NCBI RefSeq assembly: GCF_019429535.1 | Contig: NZ_JAHXZM010000003.1 | Span: 1 to 64,000, forward strand | Source: Sphingomonas citricola | Lineage (GTDB): Bacteria; Pseudomonadota; Alphaproteobacteria; Sphingomonadales; Sphingomonadaceae | Direction: 5' to 3' | Length of the DNA: 64,000 nucleotides | Program-made: the position numbers and the translations under genes | Part shown: positions 55,344 through 64,000 of the stretch, piece after piece | Layout: each line of letters opens with the position of its first letter | How positions within the stretch are numbered: position 1 is the first letter of the stretch | The notes under the pieces: model-generated | Told to the model about the DNA's origin: nothing | Database searches by the model: none | Seen by the model: the letters and a program-made list of their open reading frames with translations, nothing else

Positions 55344-56804
55344 ATGGACGAAGCCTCCCCGCCCGCGACGCACGGACCCCAGCGCGACCTGACGCGCGGA
55401 CCCATCGGCAAGACGCTGCTCGCCTTCGCGCTGCCGACGCTCGGATCGAACGTTCTGCAATCGCTTAATGGGTCGATCAACACGATCTGGGTCGGCCGCT
55501 TCCTCGGCGAAAACGCGCTCGCCGCGACAAGCAATGCCAACATCATCATGTTCCTGATGTTCGGCATGGTGTTCGGCTTCGGCATGGCGGCGACGATCAT
55601 CGTTGGTCAGGCATGGGGTCGGCGCGACCACGATGCGGCGAAGCGCGCGTTCGGCTCCGCGATCGGGCTGGTGCTTGCAGGATCGATTGTGACAGGCGCA
55701 CTCGGCTGGATCTTCGCGCCGCAGATCCTGACGCTGCTGGCGACGCCGGGCGATGCTTACGGCGAGGCGCTTGCCTATCTGCGCGTCATCTTTCTCGGAC
55801 TGCCCGCTTCGATGTTGCTGGTGCTGATGTTCATGGGTCTGCGCGGAATCGGCGATTCGCTGACGCCGCTGTGGTTCATGGGGCTGTCGGTGGTGCTTGA
55901 TGCCGGGCTGAACCCGGTCTTCATTCTTGGACTAGGCCCAGCACCCGAGCTCGGCATCGCGGGCTCCGCGACGGCGACGCTGATCGCCAATGTCGTCGCC
56001 TGCGGAGTGCTGGTGATCTATATCTATGCGCGCGAGATGCCGCTGCGGCTGGTCGGGGCACAGCTTCGCTACATCTTGCCCGAGCGCGACCTCGTAGGCA
56101 CGATCGTCGGCAAGGGGCTGCCGATCGGCGCGCAGATGCTCGTGATTTCCAGCGCGGGCCTGGCCATGGTTGGGCTGGTTAACCGCAACGGTGTCGATAC
56201 CACGGCGGCCTACGGCATCACCCAGCAACTGTGGACCTATATTCAAATGCCCGCGATGGCGATCGGCGCGGCGGTCAGCGCGATGGCGGCGCAGAACATC
56301 GGCGCCGGACGCTGGGACCGAGTTGGTGCTATCACGCGTAGCGGCATCATCTACAATCTTGCGATCACCGGCGCGATCATCGTGGTCGCGCTGCTGTTCG
56401 ATCGGCCGCTGCTCTCATTGTTCGTGCCCGATCAGTCGGCCGTGCTCAGCATAGCGGAGCACGTGAACCTCGTCTCGACCTGGGGCTTCGTGCTGTTCGG
56501 CGCGACCATGGTGCTATTCGGTGTCGTGCGCGCGAACGGAGCGGTGTGGGGGCCACTCGCGATCCTGTTCATCGCGATGTTCCCGGTCCGGCTCGGGGTC
56601 GCGCTGGCGCTGCGGCCAACGATGGGCGCGGACGCCTTGTGGTGGAGCTTCCCGCTGGGATCGGCCACGACGGTGCTGCTCGCCGCGCTTTACTACCGCC
56701 ACGGGGGCTGGCGAAAGGGAGCACTGCTGGCACCCGAGCACCATTGCGATGAGCGCAGCCACGCTGACGTCGAAGCCGGCGGCAGCATGCGCCCTACAAG
56801 CTAG
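55344..56804 (+). CDS. MATE-family efflux transporter
   Basis: A 486-residue inner-membrane protein with 12 predicted helices in two homologous halves. Recognisable segments: TRGPIGKTLLAFALPTLGSNVLQSLNGSINTIWVGRFLG, GMAATIIVGQAWGRRDHDAAKRAFG and, in the second half, AMAIGAAVSAMAAQNIGAGRWDRV. The family exports drugs and metabolites in exchange for Na+ or H+. Its TAG stop and that of the opposite-strand lipid kinase share the four bases CTAG. Confidence 0.9.
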   Translation: MDEASPPATHGPQRDLTRGPIGKTLLAFALPTLGSNVLQSLNGSINTIWVGRFLGENALAATSNANIIMFLMFGMVFGFGMAATIIVGQAWGRRDHDAAKRAFGSAIGLVLAGSIVTGALGWIFAPQILTLLATPGDAYGEALAYLRVIFLGLPASMLLVLMFMGLRGIGDSLTPLWFMGLSVVLDAGLNPVFILGLGPAPELGIAGSATATLIANVVACGVLVIYIYAREMPLRLVGAQLRYILPERDLVGTIVGKGLPIGAQMLVISSAGLAMVGLVNRNGVDTTAAYGITQQLWTYIQMPAMAIGAAVSAMAAQNIGAGRWDRVGAITRSGIIYNLAITGAIIVVALLFDRPLLSLFVPDQSAVLSIAEHVNLVSTWGFVLFGATMVLFGVVRANGAVWGPLAILFIAMFPVRLGVALALRPTMGADALWWSFPLGSATTVLLAALYYRHGGWRKGALLAPEHHCDERSHADVEAGGSMRPTS

Positions 56805-57688
56805 CGCGGCACCATCACTTCGATCACCCCGGCGGCGATCCGCGCCGTGACCGGCGTATGCGCTAGCACCTCGCCGTCGATCGAGATCGGCATTCCCGTC
56901 GGCACGGTGTCGATGCGGATGCTCGTACCCCGAAACGACGTGGTATGCTCGCGCCGCGCGTCATGTCCGACGAACGAGGCTGCCCAGTTTTTGACGAGGT
57001 TGCGCTTGAATGGTCCTTTGACCGCCTGGACGACGATCTCGCCCGAATCGATTTCGGCGCCCTCGACCACATCGGTGCCGCCGTGGAAGGGCCCGTTCGA
57101 GATCCGCACCTCGACCGCCTTGATCCGCGCCGCGTCAGGACCGTCACCAACCACGAGCGTGAACGAGTGAAAGCGGAAGAACCGTAGCACTGCCCAGCTG
57201 AGATAGCCGACCCGACCCGCGACCTTCTTGAGCAGGTGCGGGACGCTTTCCGCAATTTGCGGGCTGATCCCCATCGCGGCGCAATTGGCGTAATAATCGC
57301 CGTCGATCATGCCCAGGTCGATCCGGCGCGGCGTGCCTTCGGACAGCACGCGCACCGCGCCCGCGATGTCGAGCGGGAGGCCGAGCGAGCGCGCGAAGCT
57401 GTTCGCGGTGCCGAGCGGCAGGACGCCCAGGATCACGTTCTTCCCCACGAGCATGTCGACCAGGCCGCTGATCGTCCCGTCACCGCCGCCAAGGATGACG
57501 AGATCGGGCTTCTTCGCCAGCGCCTTCTCGACCGTCCGCTCGAGGTCGGACGGGTCCTCGACCGCGTGCGCGTCGACCGGGAAGGGCAGGCCGCGCATCT
57601 GCTCGCACGCTTGCGCGAACAATTTCTGCCCGCGTCGCGATTTCGCGTTCACGATCAGGGCGGCCGTCGCGATGCGTGGGTGTGTCAT
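56801..57688 (-). CDS. Diacylglycerol/lipid kinase (YegS/DagK-like)
   Basis: A 295-residue kinase. ALIVNAKSRRGQKLFAQ is the nucleotide-contact start, LVILGGGDGTISGLVDMLVG holds the GGDGT motif, and LPLGTANSFARSLGLPLD the second glycine region. The C-terminal beta-sandwich (VRISNGPFHGGTDVVEGAEIDSGEI) is typical of YegS-like lipid kinases. It phosphorylates diacylglycerol or a related lipid on the cytoplasmic side. ATG 57688 is preferred over an upstream TTG. A TTGACC-N17-TAGCGC promoter candidate stands just upstream. Confidence 0.9.
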   Translation of the reverse strand: MTHPRIATAALIVNAKSRRGQKLFAQACEQMRGLPFPVDAHAVEDPSDLERTVEKALAKKPDLVILGGGDGTISGLVDMLVGKNVILGVLPLGTANSFARSLGLPLDIAGAVRVLSEGTPRRIDLGMIDGDYYANCAAMGISPQIAESVPHLLKKVAGRVGYLSWAVLRFFRFHSFTLVVGDGPDAARIKAVEVRISNGPFHGGTDVVEGAEIDSGEIVVQAVKGPFKRNLVKNWAASFVGHDARREHTTSFRGTSIRIDTVPTGMPISIDGEVLAHTPVTARIAAGVIEVMVPR

Positions 57689-57714
57689 ACGCCTAGAACG
57701 CTCCAATGCGGCTT

Positions 57715-58776
<1,062 letters not shown>

Positions 58777-58777
58777 C

Positions 58778-59308
58778 GTGGCGGTGATCGCGACCGAGCG
58801 ATTGATCCTGCGCCCGCCGGTCGCAGCCGATCACGCCGCGCTTCACGCGATCTGGGCCGACCCGCTGGTGATGGCTGATCTGGGCCCCGTGAAGACCGCC
58901 GCCGACAGCGAGGAAGCGCTGGCGCGACACGCGAGCTATCGCCCCGCGCTCGGCTTTTGCGCGGTGGTACGCCAGAGCGACGAGGCGGTGATCGGTTTCT
59001 GTGGGTTGAAGCCCGGCGCCCCTGCGACGCCGATCGCGGACGAGATCGAGGCGGGTTGGATGATCGCGCGCGCGCATTGGCGACAGGGTTACGCGTTGGA
59101 GGCGATGCGCGCATCGCTCGACTGGGGCTGGGCGACGACCACAGCGCCGCGGATCGTCGCGATCACCGCGCGCCGTAATGAAAAGAGCCGCGGGGTGATG
59201 GAGCGGCTCGGCATGGCGCATAAGCCCGCGCTGGATTTCGCGCACCCGCGCTTTGCCCCGGGTGACCCGCTCGGCGACATCGTGACCTATGCGGTGACGC
59301 GGCCCTGA
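58778..59308 (+). CDS. GNAT-family N-acetyltransferase (RimJ/RimL-like)
   Basis: A 176-residue acetyltransferase: IATERLILRPPVAADHAALHAIWADPLVM at the N-terminus, EIEAGWMIARAHWRQGYALEAMRASLDWGW with the acetyl-CoA-binding region, and ITARRNEKSRGVMERLGM (Asn in the final strand). It resembles ribosomal-protein or general protein acetyltransferases. The GTG start is a single base after the hemB stop, so the two are co-translated. Its acceptor is unknown. Confidence 0.87.
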   Translation: MAVIATERLILRPPVAADHAALHAIWADPLVMADLGPVKTAADSEEALARHASYRPALGFCAVVRQSDEAVIGFCGLKPGAPATPIADEIEAGWMIARAHWRQGYALEAMRASLDWGWATTTAPRIVAITARRNEKSRGVMERLGMAHKPALDFAHPRFAPGDPLGDIVTYAVTRP

Positions 59309-59402
59309 TCCGCGAAGATACGCCGCGTCGTTGCCGCGCGGTTAACCATCGGGGCCGTAGGGCAGCGCCTCGTCCCCGTCGTTTCCCACCCGAAAGTCAC
59401 GC

Positions 59403-61604
59403 ATGATTGCTGTTCGCACGCGCGCCACGCGCTGGGTGTTCATCGCCACGATCCTGACCGGATCGTTCCTGCTGTTCCTCGTCCAGCCGATGATCGCGCG
59501 GATCGCGCTGCCGCGGTTGGGCGGCGCGCCGGCGGTGTGGAATTCGGCGATGCTCGTCTATCAGGCGCTGCTGCTCGGCGGCTACGCCTACGCGCACGCG
59601 ATCGGCCGGCTGACCCCGCGTCGACAGGGACTGCTGCACCTCGCCGTGCTCGCCACGGCCGCGGTGTTCCTGCCGATCGGCCTCGCGGATCGCGTCATGC
59701 CCGTGGGAGCCGAGCCGGCCGTCTGGGTGCCGTATCTGTTCGCAATCTCGATCGGCCCGCTGTTCTTCGCGGTGTCGGCGCAGGCCCCGCTTGTCCAGCG
59801 CTGGTCCGCGCTCGCGCGCCCGGACGAGAATCCGTACGCGCTCTACGCCGCATCGAACATCGGCAGCTTCGTCGGGCTGCTCGCGTTTCCGCTGATCGTC
59901 GAGCCGCTGATGCCGGTGAGCGCGCAGCGCTGGCTGTGGAGCGCGGGGTACGTCCTGCTCGTCGCGCTGGTGTTCGTCTGCACGCGCATGCTGCCGCGCG
60001 CGCGCGCCGATGCGGCACCGGAAAAACAGGTCGCCACCCCCGCGACGGTGGGGGCGAAGCGCTGGCTGACCTGGGTGATCCTCGGTCTCGTGCCCTCGGG
60101 GCTGATGCTCGCGACGAGCACATTCATCAGCACTGACCTGCTCGCAATGCCGTTGCTGTGGGTGCTTCCGCTCGCGCTTTACCTGCTGAGTTTCTCGGTC
60201 GCCTTCGCCGCCAACCGCGCGCTCGCCGACGCGATCACGCGTTACGCCCCGGTCACGCTCGTCGTGTTCGGCGGCATCCTGATGGGCGGTTTCTCCGACG
60301 CTGCGCTACTCGCGGTCGGGATCGCGTTGATGGTGCTGTTCGTCGCCTCGGTCGCGCTCCACACGCGTCTCTATCGCTTGCGCCCGGCACCGGCGCAGTT
60401 GACGAGCTTCTACCTCGCGATGTCGACCGGCGGCGCGCTGGGTGGGGTCTTCACTGCGCTGATCGCGCCGGTCGTCTTCGACTGGACCTGGGAATATCCG
60501 ATCCTGATCCTCGCGACCGGCGTGCTGATGCCGCAGAGCTTCCTCGCACAGCAGTTCGCGCGGCTGTGGCTGATGCCGAAATCGCGGATGATCGCGCTCG
60601 CGCTCTACGTGGCGGTCTTCGCCAGCCTGTTCATCGTCAGCAGCGGCCCGCAGGCGGTGTCGGGCGCCAATCCGCACTTCACGTTGATGTTCGCGGTCGT
60701 TGCGCTGTTCGGGATCGCCGCGGTTGGTGCGCGACTGCCGTTCGTGCTGGTGCTCGCCAGCGGTCTGATGCTGTTCGGCGGACTGCGATCGCTGTCGCTC
60801 TCGCTCGACCCCGGCGCGCGCGTGCGAAGCTATTTCGGTATCTATACGCTCAGCGACGCACCGAGGCGGCGGATGCTCGTCCACGGCAGCACCGTGCACG
60901 GCGTTCAGGAGGCGGGCAGCGTCGCGCGCGAGCGGACGCCGACGACCTATTACGTGCCGGGGTCGGGCGTCGGGCGGGTCATGGCGCTCGCGCCCGCGCT
61001 ATATGGCCAGCGGGCGCGCGTCGGGGTCGTCGGTTTGGGCACCGGCACGCTCGCCTGCTACCACCAACCCGGCCAACGCTGGCGTTTCTACGAGATCGAT
61101 CCCGCGATGGTGCGGATCGCGCGCGACGGCGCGTTCACGTTTCTGCGTCGCTGCGCCCCCGACGCGCAGATCGTTCTGGGTGACGCGCGGTTGAGCCTGG
61201 AGCGGGAGGGCGGTGATACGCTCGACGTGCTGGCGCTCGACGCGTTTTCCTCGGACGCGGTGCCGATGCACCTCCTGACGCTCGAGGCGTTCGCGACCTA
61301 CGGTCGGGTGCTCGACCGGCGCGGCGTGCTCGCGGTGCACATCTCGAACCGCTATCTGAACCTCGTTCCCGTCGTCGCCGCGGCGGCACGCGCGCAGGGG
61401 TGGCATGCTGCGATCCTCAACTACACCCCCGATCCGTTCGACGAGAATGCGAGCCTATCGGCCTGGGTCGCGATGACGCGGGACGACGCGGTGTTTCAGA
61501 CGCTTCGCCAGCACGACGAACAGTGGCGGCCTGTCCGGCCGCGCGCGGGCTTCGTTGCGTGGAGCGACGACTACGGGACGATCCTGCCGCTCTTGCGCTT
61601 CTAA
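59403..61604 (+). CDS. Membrane-fused spermidine synthase-like protein
   Basis: A 733-residue protein. The N-terminal about 450 residues carry about 12 membrane helices (VFIATILTGSFLLFLVQPMIARIALPRLGGAPAVWNSAMLVYQALLL and following). The last about 230 residues form a spermidine-synthase-like methyltransferase fold with VGVVGLGTGTLACYHQPGQRWRFYEIDPAMV and DVLALDAFSSDAVPMHLLTLEAF. Similar long fused proteins are common in Proteobacteria; polyamine synthase activity has not been shown for them and the membrane part suggests transport or anchoring. It ends overlapping the convergent lipoprotein gene by 4 bases. Confidence 0.87.
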   Translation: MIAVRTRATRWVFIATILTGSFLLFLVQPMIARIALPRLGGAPAVWNSAMLVYQALLLGGYAYAHAIGRLTPRRQGLLHLAVLATAAVFLPIGLADRVMPVGAEPAVWVPYLFAISIGPLFFAVSAQAPLVQRWSALARPDENPYALYAASNIGSFVGLLAFPLIVEPLMPVSAQRWLWSAGYVLLVALVFVCTRMLPRARADAAPEKQVATPATVGAKRWLTWVILGLVPSGLMLATSTFISTDLLAMPLLWVLPLALYLLSFSVAFAANRALADAITRYAPVTLVVFGGILMGGFSDAALLAVGIALMVLFVASVALHTRLYRLRPAPAQLTSFYLAMSTGGALGGVFTALIAPVVFDWTWEYPILILATGVLMPQSFLAQQFARLWLMPKSRMIALALYVAVFASLFIVSSGPQAVSGANPHFTLMFAVVALFGIAAVGARLPFVLVLASGLMLFGGLRSLSLSLDPGARVRSYFGIYTLSDAPRRRMLVHGSTVHGVQEAGSVARERTPTTYYVPGSGVGRVMALAPALYGQRARVGVVGLGTGTLACYHQPGQRWRFYEIDPAMVRIARDGAFTFLRRCAPDAQIVLGDARLSLEREGGDTLDVLALDAFSSDAVPMHLLTLEAFATYGRVLDRRGVLAVHISNRYLNLVPVVAAAARAQGWHAAILNYTPDPFDENASLSAWVAMTRDDAVFQTLRQHDEQWRPVRPRAGFVAWSDDYGTILPLLRF

Positions 61605-62119
61605 GCGGCGGGGGCGAGGCTCGCGGCGATCGCATCGATGCGGCGGGTCTGCGCGGTGCTGGTGGCGCGTGCCGTCTCCAGCGCCCGTTCGAGCTCGGGA
61701 TAGGCGGGCTCGAGCGATTGCGCGCGCGTCGCGGCGAGATCCTCGAGAACGCCGAGTGCGTCCTGATGCCGCGCGCGCAGCGCGTCGAGCTCGGCGAGCG
61801 CGGTCTGCGCGTCGAGCCAGCGATCGCTCCCCGCCTTTGCCCCCCGCGCCGCCGCAGCCAACCGTTCCGCGCGCGTTGCCGCCTGATCGAACGCCTGCGC
61901 GGCAGCGGCGCGATCGCGCGCGTTGGTGGCCAGACGCGCGTCGAGCGCGGGATCGGGCGCGACCGGGGCAGGCGGCGCCACCGCCGGCTCGTCGAAGCCG
62001 AGCTTTTCCGCCGGGCGCGGCGCGAGCGAGGGGTAAGGCCCCTCGGGCACCGCGCAGCCCGCGAGCGTGACAAGGGCCGTGCAGAGCAGCAGCGTCGGGC
62101 GGGTGATGGGGTGCGCCAT
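61601..62119 (-). CDS. Hypothetical lipoprotein with coiled coil
   Basis: A 172-residue protein with a lipoprotein signal: MAHPITRPTLLLCTALVTLAGC, where LAGC is the lipobox and Cys is lipidated. A Pro-rich stretch (PRPAEKLGFDEPAVAPPAPVAPDP) is followed by Ala/Arg-rich helices (RLATNARDRAAAAQAFDQAATRAERLAAAA) suitable for coiled coil, then LERALETARATSTAQTRRIDAIAASLAP. Likely outer-membrane anchored; no known family. I start at ATG 62119. The frame continues upstream but without a membrane signal at its start. Confidence 0.75.
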   Translation of the reverse strand: MAHPITRPTLLLCTALVTLAGCAVPEGPYPSLAPRPAEKLGFDEPAVAPPAPVAPDPALDARLATNARDRAAAAQAFDQAATRAERLAAAARGAKAGSDRWLDAQTALAELDALRARHQDALGVLEDLAATRAQSLEPAYPELERALETARATSTAQTRRIDAIAASLAPAA

Positions 62120-62203
62120 GGGCGTTGCGATAAATTCTTCGAGAAAAGTGCGCAACGCACTTGCGCGATCGAAAAAGCCCTCGTATCAGCGCGCCTCCAC
62201 AGG

Positions 62204-62280
62204 GCGCCCGTAGCTCAGCTGGATAGAGCATCAGACTACGAATCTGAGGGTCGGACGTTCGAATCGTTCCGGGCGCGCCA
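62204..62280 (+). tRNA. tRNA-Arg (ACG)
   Basis: Cloverleaf: acceptor GCGCCCG/CGGGCGC, D-arm TAGCTCAGCTGGATAGAGCA, anticodon arm TCAGACTACGAATCTGA with anticodon ACG, T-arm CGGACGTTCGAATCGTTCCG, discriminator G, encoded CCA. A strong terminator follows. Confidence 0.96.
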
Positions 62281-62326
62281 TTCTTCTTCGGAAGAATTGG
62301 CTGGAAAACCATCGCGAAGATGGACG

Positions 62327-62355
62327 AAGCCGGGTCAGTGATGACCCGGCTTTTT
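62327..62355 (+). terminator. Factor-independent terminator after tRNA-Arg
   Basis: AAGCCGGGTCA pairs with TGACCCGGCTT (stem of 11 counting the A-T pairs, tight loop GTGA), followed by TTTTT and CGTATC. It is the best plus-strand terminator in the right part of the window. Confidence 0.85.
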
Positions 62356-62404
62356 CGTATCTATAATTTGCGGCCGTTGACGCAGAATTTCGCGCAGGCG
62401 CGGG

Positions 62405-62632
62405 CTAATCGCTCGCGCCGTGCTCAACCGCCTCGATGATCTTTCCCCCGGCCATGAAGACCGCGACCGTGCACGCGCCGAACAGCAGCCAGCCCTGCGC
62501 GCCGGGATATTGCGCGCGGTAGTGCATCCCGCGCTCGACCGCCCCGACGCCCAGGCCATAGATGACGAGGAACGCCTCGAACTTGGTCTTGATGACGAAC
62601 AGGCGTGCAATGCGGCTCCACATGCCGCGCAT
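62405..62632 (-). CDS. Small conserved membrane protein
   Basis: A 75-residue protein, MRGMWSRIARLFVIKTKFEAFLVIYGLGVGAVERG...GWLLFGACTVAVFMAGGKIIEAVE: two membrane helices joined by a short charged loop. I recall similar unannotated proteins in Sphingomonadales with KTKFEAFLVIYA-type starts, but have no function. The first in-frame ATG (62668) would add 12 residues lacking a good ribosome site. It ends 50 bases before the terminator of the tRNA. Confidence 0.6.
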   Translation of the reverse strand: MRGMWSRIARLFVIKTKFEAFLVIYGLGVGAVERGMHYRAQYPGAQGWLLFGACTVAVFMAGGKIIEAVEHGASD

Positions 62633-62849
62633 TACGCAAAACACGCGCCAACCCCCGATTCCCGCCATTTCGGAGGGGGCCCGGATGGTTAAGTGTCAAT
62701 TAAGGCGACACCCAGCGTTTCGGCCGTTTCTGCGAGCCGAGGTGTGAAAACGGGCCGCATTTCGCCCCTGGGCGGGGCTGAAAAGTGAAAACCGAAATAG
62801 CGGCTGTCTGGTTAATTGCGCGCCGCGGTTCTGGGCCTACGCTGCCCCC

Positions 62850-63149
62850 ATGACCGACTCGCCCCTCTCACCGGAAGCGCTTGCCACATGGACCGACGAA
62901 CAGGTCCGAACGTTCTGGGTCAGCAGCAATTGGGAACTTGGGCACGCCGACGGCGCGGCAATCGCGGTTGAAATGATGCGGCGCAATCTCTCCTTTGGGT
63001 CAGTCGGTGATGAGGATTTTGCAGCCGGCTCCGACATACTGGCCGGTCGCATCATGACCGCACCTGGCGGGGCGTGGGCCGCCTTCGCGGTCGTGATCGC
63101 CGTCGTCGCAATCACCGCAATCTATCTCACGCGCCGAGTCTTCGGCTGA
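62850..63149 (+). CDS. Small hypothetical protein with C-terminal membrane helix
   Basis: A 99-residue protein I do not recognise: acidic N-terminus (SPEALATWTDEQVRTFWVSSNWELGHADGAAIAVEMMRRN), then a Gly/Ala-rich region and one C-terminal helix (GAWAAFAVVIAVVAITAIYLTRRVFG), so tail-anchored. The upstream 62669-62849 region has no recognised element. Its TGA overlaps the ATG of the SRAP gene (TGATG), which suggests they are translated together. Confidence 0.6.
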   Translation: MTDSPLSPEALATWTDEQVRTFWVSSNWELGHADGAAIAVEMMRRNLSFGSVGDEDFAAGSDILAGRIMTAPGGAWAAFAVVIAVVAITAIYLTRRVFG

Positions 63150-63790
63150 TGTGTAACCGCGCGCGGTTGTCCTACGAGCCCGAGACGATCCTGACGCACT
63201 TCGGCGCGAACTGGCTTGCCGAGAAGCCACGCGACAACCGCTTCGACCCGTGCGAGCTGCGGCCGAAGAGCCGGGCATACGTGATCCGCGAGCAGAGCGG
63301 GAAGCGCGGGCTCGACGTCATGGAATGGGACGTGCTCGGCGGGGGCGCGAAGTGGCCGATGACGAACGTCCGCCAGCTGCACCTGCCGCAGTGGCGTCGC
63401 TTGGCCGAGAAGCCGGAGAACCGGTGCCTCGTGCCGCTGTCTGAATTCTGCGAGTGGACGCCTGACAAGCACGACCTCGGCGACGGAAAGCCCGCGATCA
63501 AGGGCGAGATGTGGTTCCAGGTCACCGACCAGCCCCTGTTCGCGGTCGCGGGGTTCTGGCAGCGCACGGCCGAGGGCGCGGGCTTCACAATGGTGACGTG
63601 CGATCCGAATGAGCTAGTCGCGCCGATCCACCCGAAGGCCATGATCACGATCCTCGCGCCTGACGATCACGATCGCTGGCTGAGCGGCAGCTACGACGAC
63701 GTGGTATCGCTACAGCGTCCGTATCCGGCTGAGCAGATGACGGTGCGGGGCCCGGTGTTTCCGACGCGGCAGAAGCAAGGGACGGTCTGA
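63149..63790 (+). CDS. SRAP-family protein (HMCES/YedK-like abasic-site shield)
   Basis: A 213-residue SRAP protein. Cys2 (MCNRARLS), freed by removal of Met, is the residue that crosslinks abasic sites in single-stranded DNA. Active-site partners are visible: the Arg/Asn of NRARL, Glu in EFCEWT and His in APIHPKAM. The family protects replication forks against abasic damage, and is often in SOS-type or mobile regions. No LexA-type box was seen. The overlap with the preceding small membrane protein gene is unusual. Sequences flanking it look less like core genome. Confidence 0.9.
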   Translation: MCNRARLSYEPETILTHFGANWLAEKPRDNRFDPCELRPKSRAYVIREQSGKRGLDVMEWDVLGGGAKWPMTNVRQLHLPQWRRLAEKPENRCLVPLSEFCEWTPDKHDLGDGKPAIKGEMWFQVTDQPLFAVAGFWQRTAEGAGFTMVTCDPNELVAPIHPKAMITILAPDDHDRWLSGSYDDVVSLQRPYPAEQMTVRGPVFPTRQKQGTV

Positions 63791-63895
63791 TTGCAGACGC
63801 TGCAATCTACGACCTCAACATTTGCATTCGCCATCCGTTCGCGAGCGCAGCAAATTAGTCAGGCCTTTCAGGCATCCTCTCCTAAGTAAACCTTT

Positions 63896-63921
63896 GGGTC
63901 GCTTCGGCGGCCCTTCTTTTT
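63896..63921 (+). terminator. Hairpin terminator downstream of the SRAP gene
   Basis: GGGTCGC-TTCG-GCGGCCC (one T-G pair) followed by TTCTTTTT: a 7-base stem with a UUCG loop and a T-tail. It is oriented to stop plus-strand transcripts coming from the SRAP gene, 105 bases upstream. Confidence 0.75.
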
Positions 63922-63929
63922 GCCCGGCG

Positions 63930-64000
63930 CTATCGCAACTCCGCCCACACCGCATACCCCCGCTCGACCAGCTTCCGCACCATCCACCTGATTACGAGAT
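63930..64000 (-). CDS. C-terminal end of an unknown gene running off the right edge
   Basis: On the minus strand the frame entering at 64000 reads LVIRWMVRKLVERGYAVWAELR and stops at TAG (63930-63932). The smooth codon use and the place beside the terminator support a real gene end; the product cannot be named from 23 residues. Confidence 0.45.
   Translation of the reverse strand, partial: LVIRWMVRKLVERGYAVWAELR

Noticed and set aside
62204..62300. Attachment site for an integrated element at tRNA-Arg.
   Set aside because: No second copy of the tRNA 3' end and no integrase gene were seen in the 1.7 kb that follow.
61455..62312. A minus-strand frame that runs through tRNA-Arg and the lipoprotein region.
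   Set aside because: It overlaps a clear tRNA and a better-supported lipoprotein frame.
62669..62849. LexA (SOS) box upstream of the small gene/SRAP pair.
   Set aside because: No GTTC-N7-GTTC or GAAC-N7-GTTC element was found there.

Overview
The window is high-GC, gene-dense DNA with alphaproteobacterial gene content. It most likely comes from a Sphingomonas-like member of the Sphingomonadales. The reasons are the leuA/ilvCNB, miaA-serB, carAB, aroKB and PCMT-like/tolC/DUF2497/valS arrangements, the DUF4170 and DUF2497 (PopZ-type) proteins, several GGAAC-N17-GTT promoters of the kind used by the alphaproteobacterial stress sigma factor EcfG, and frequent GTG/TTG starts with 4-bp gene overlaps. 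It reads as chromosome: two tRNAs, many housekeeping genes, and no rRNA, CRISPR, insertion sequence or replication origin that I can see.

Left part (0.1-10 kb): an MFS transporter and an AraC-type regulator, then a double-headed TetR regulator facing a five-gene catabolic operon (acyl-CoA dehydrogenase, zinc alcohol dehydrogenase, APH-fold kinase, two SDRs). The dehydrogenase and kinase look like the two halves of animal ACAD10/ACAD11 and like bacterial LvaC/LvaA, so the operon probably handles 4-hydroxyacyl-CoA-type substrates through a phosphorylated intermediate. A catalase-fold gene with its own EcfG-type promoter follows.

10-29 kb: amino-acid and nucleotide metabolism. A yeast-type leuA has a large hairpin in its leader and stands next to a BLUF photoreceptor gene. 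Then come YceI, ilvBNC, miaA/serB with overlapping divergent starts, YqeY, and carA-orf-carB with an unknown small ORF wedged in and joined to both neighbours by overlapping start/stop codons. greA follows, then a four-gene operon of small envelope or stress proteins read from an EcfG-type promoter, then eno and an ftsB-like gene.

29-45 kb: a stress-promoter-driven alpha/beta hydrolase, aroKB, a micro-ORF/large exported protein/xerD/accA run ending in a strong bidirectional terminator, two Flp pilin genes, a MutT-type Nudix hydrolase, an MHYT-PAS hybrid histidine kinase, a DUF2946-like/PepSY metal-related pair, and a cluster of acyl-CoA dehydrogenase-like protein, PIG-L deacetylase, NodS-like methyltransferase and GT2 glycosyltransferase. 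This cluster looks like an uncharacterised small-molecule or glycolipid pathway.

45-64 kb: a YegD-like Hsp70, tRNA-Cys, the PCMT-like/tolC/PopZ-like block, an S9 peptidase, valS, a SIMPL-domain protein, a MATE transporter, a lipid kinase, hemB, a GNAT, a membrane-fused spermidine-synthase-like protein, a lipoprotein, tRNA-Arg with a terminator, and a small run of poorly known genes plus an SRAP (HMCES/YedK) protein. One gene on the minus strand runs off the right edge.
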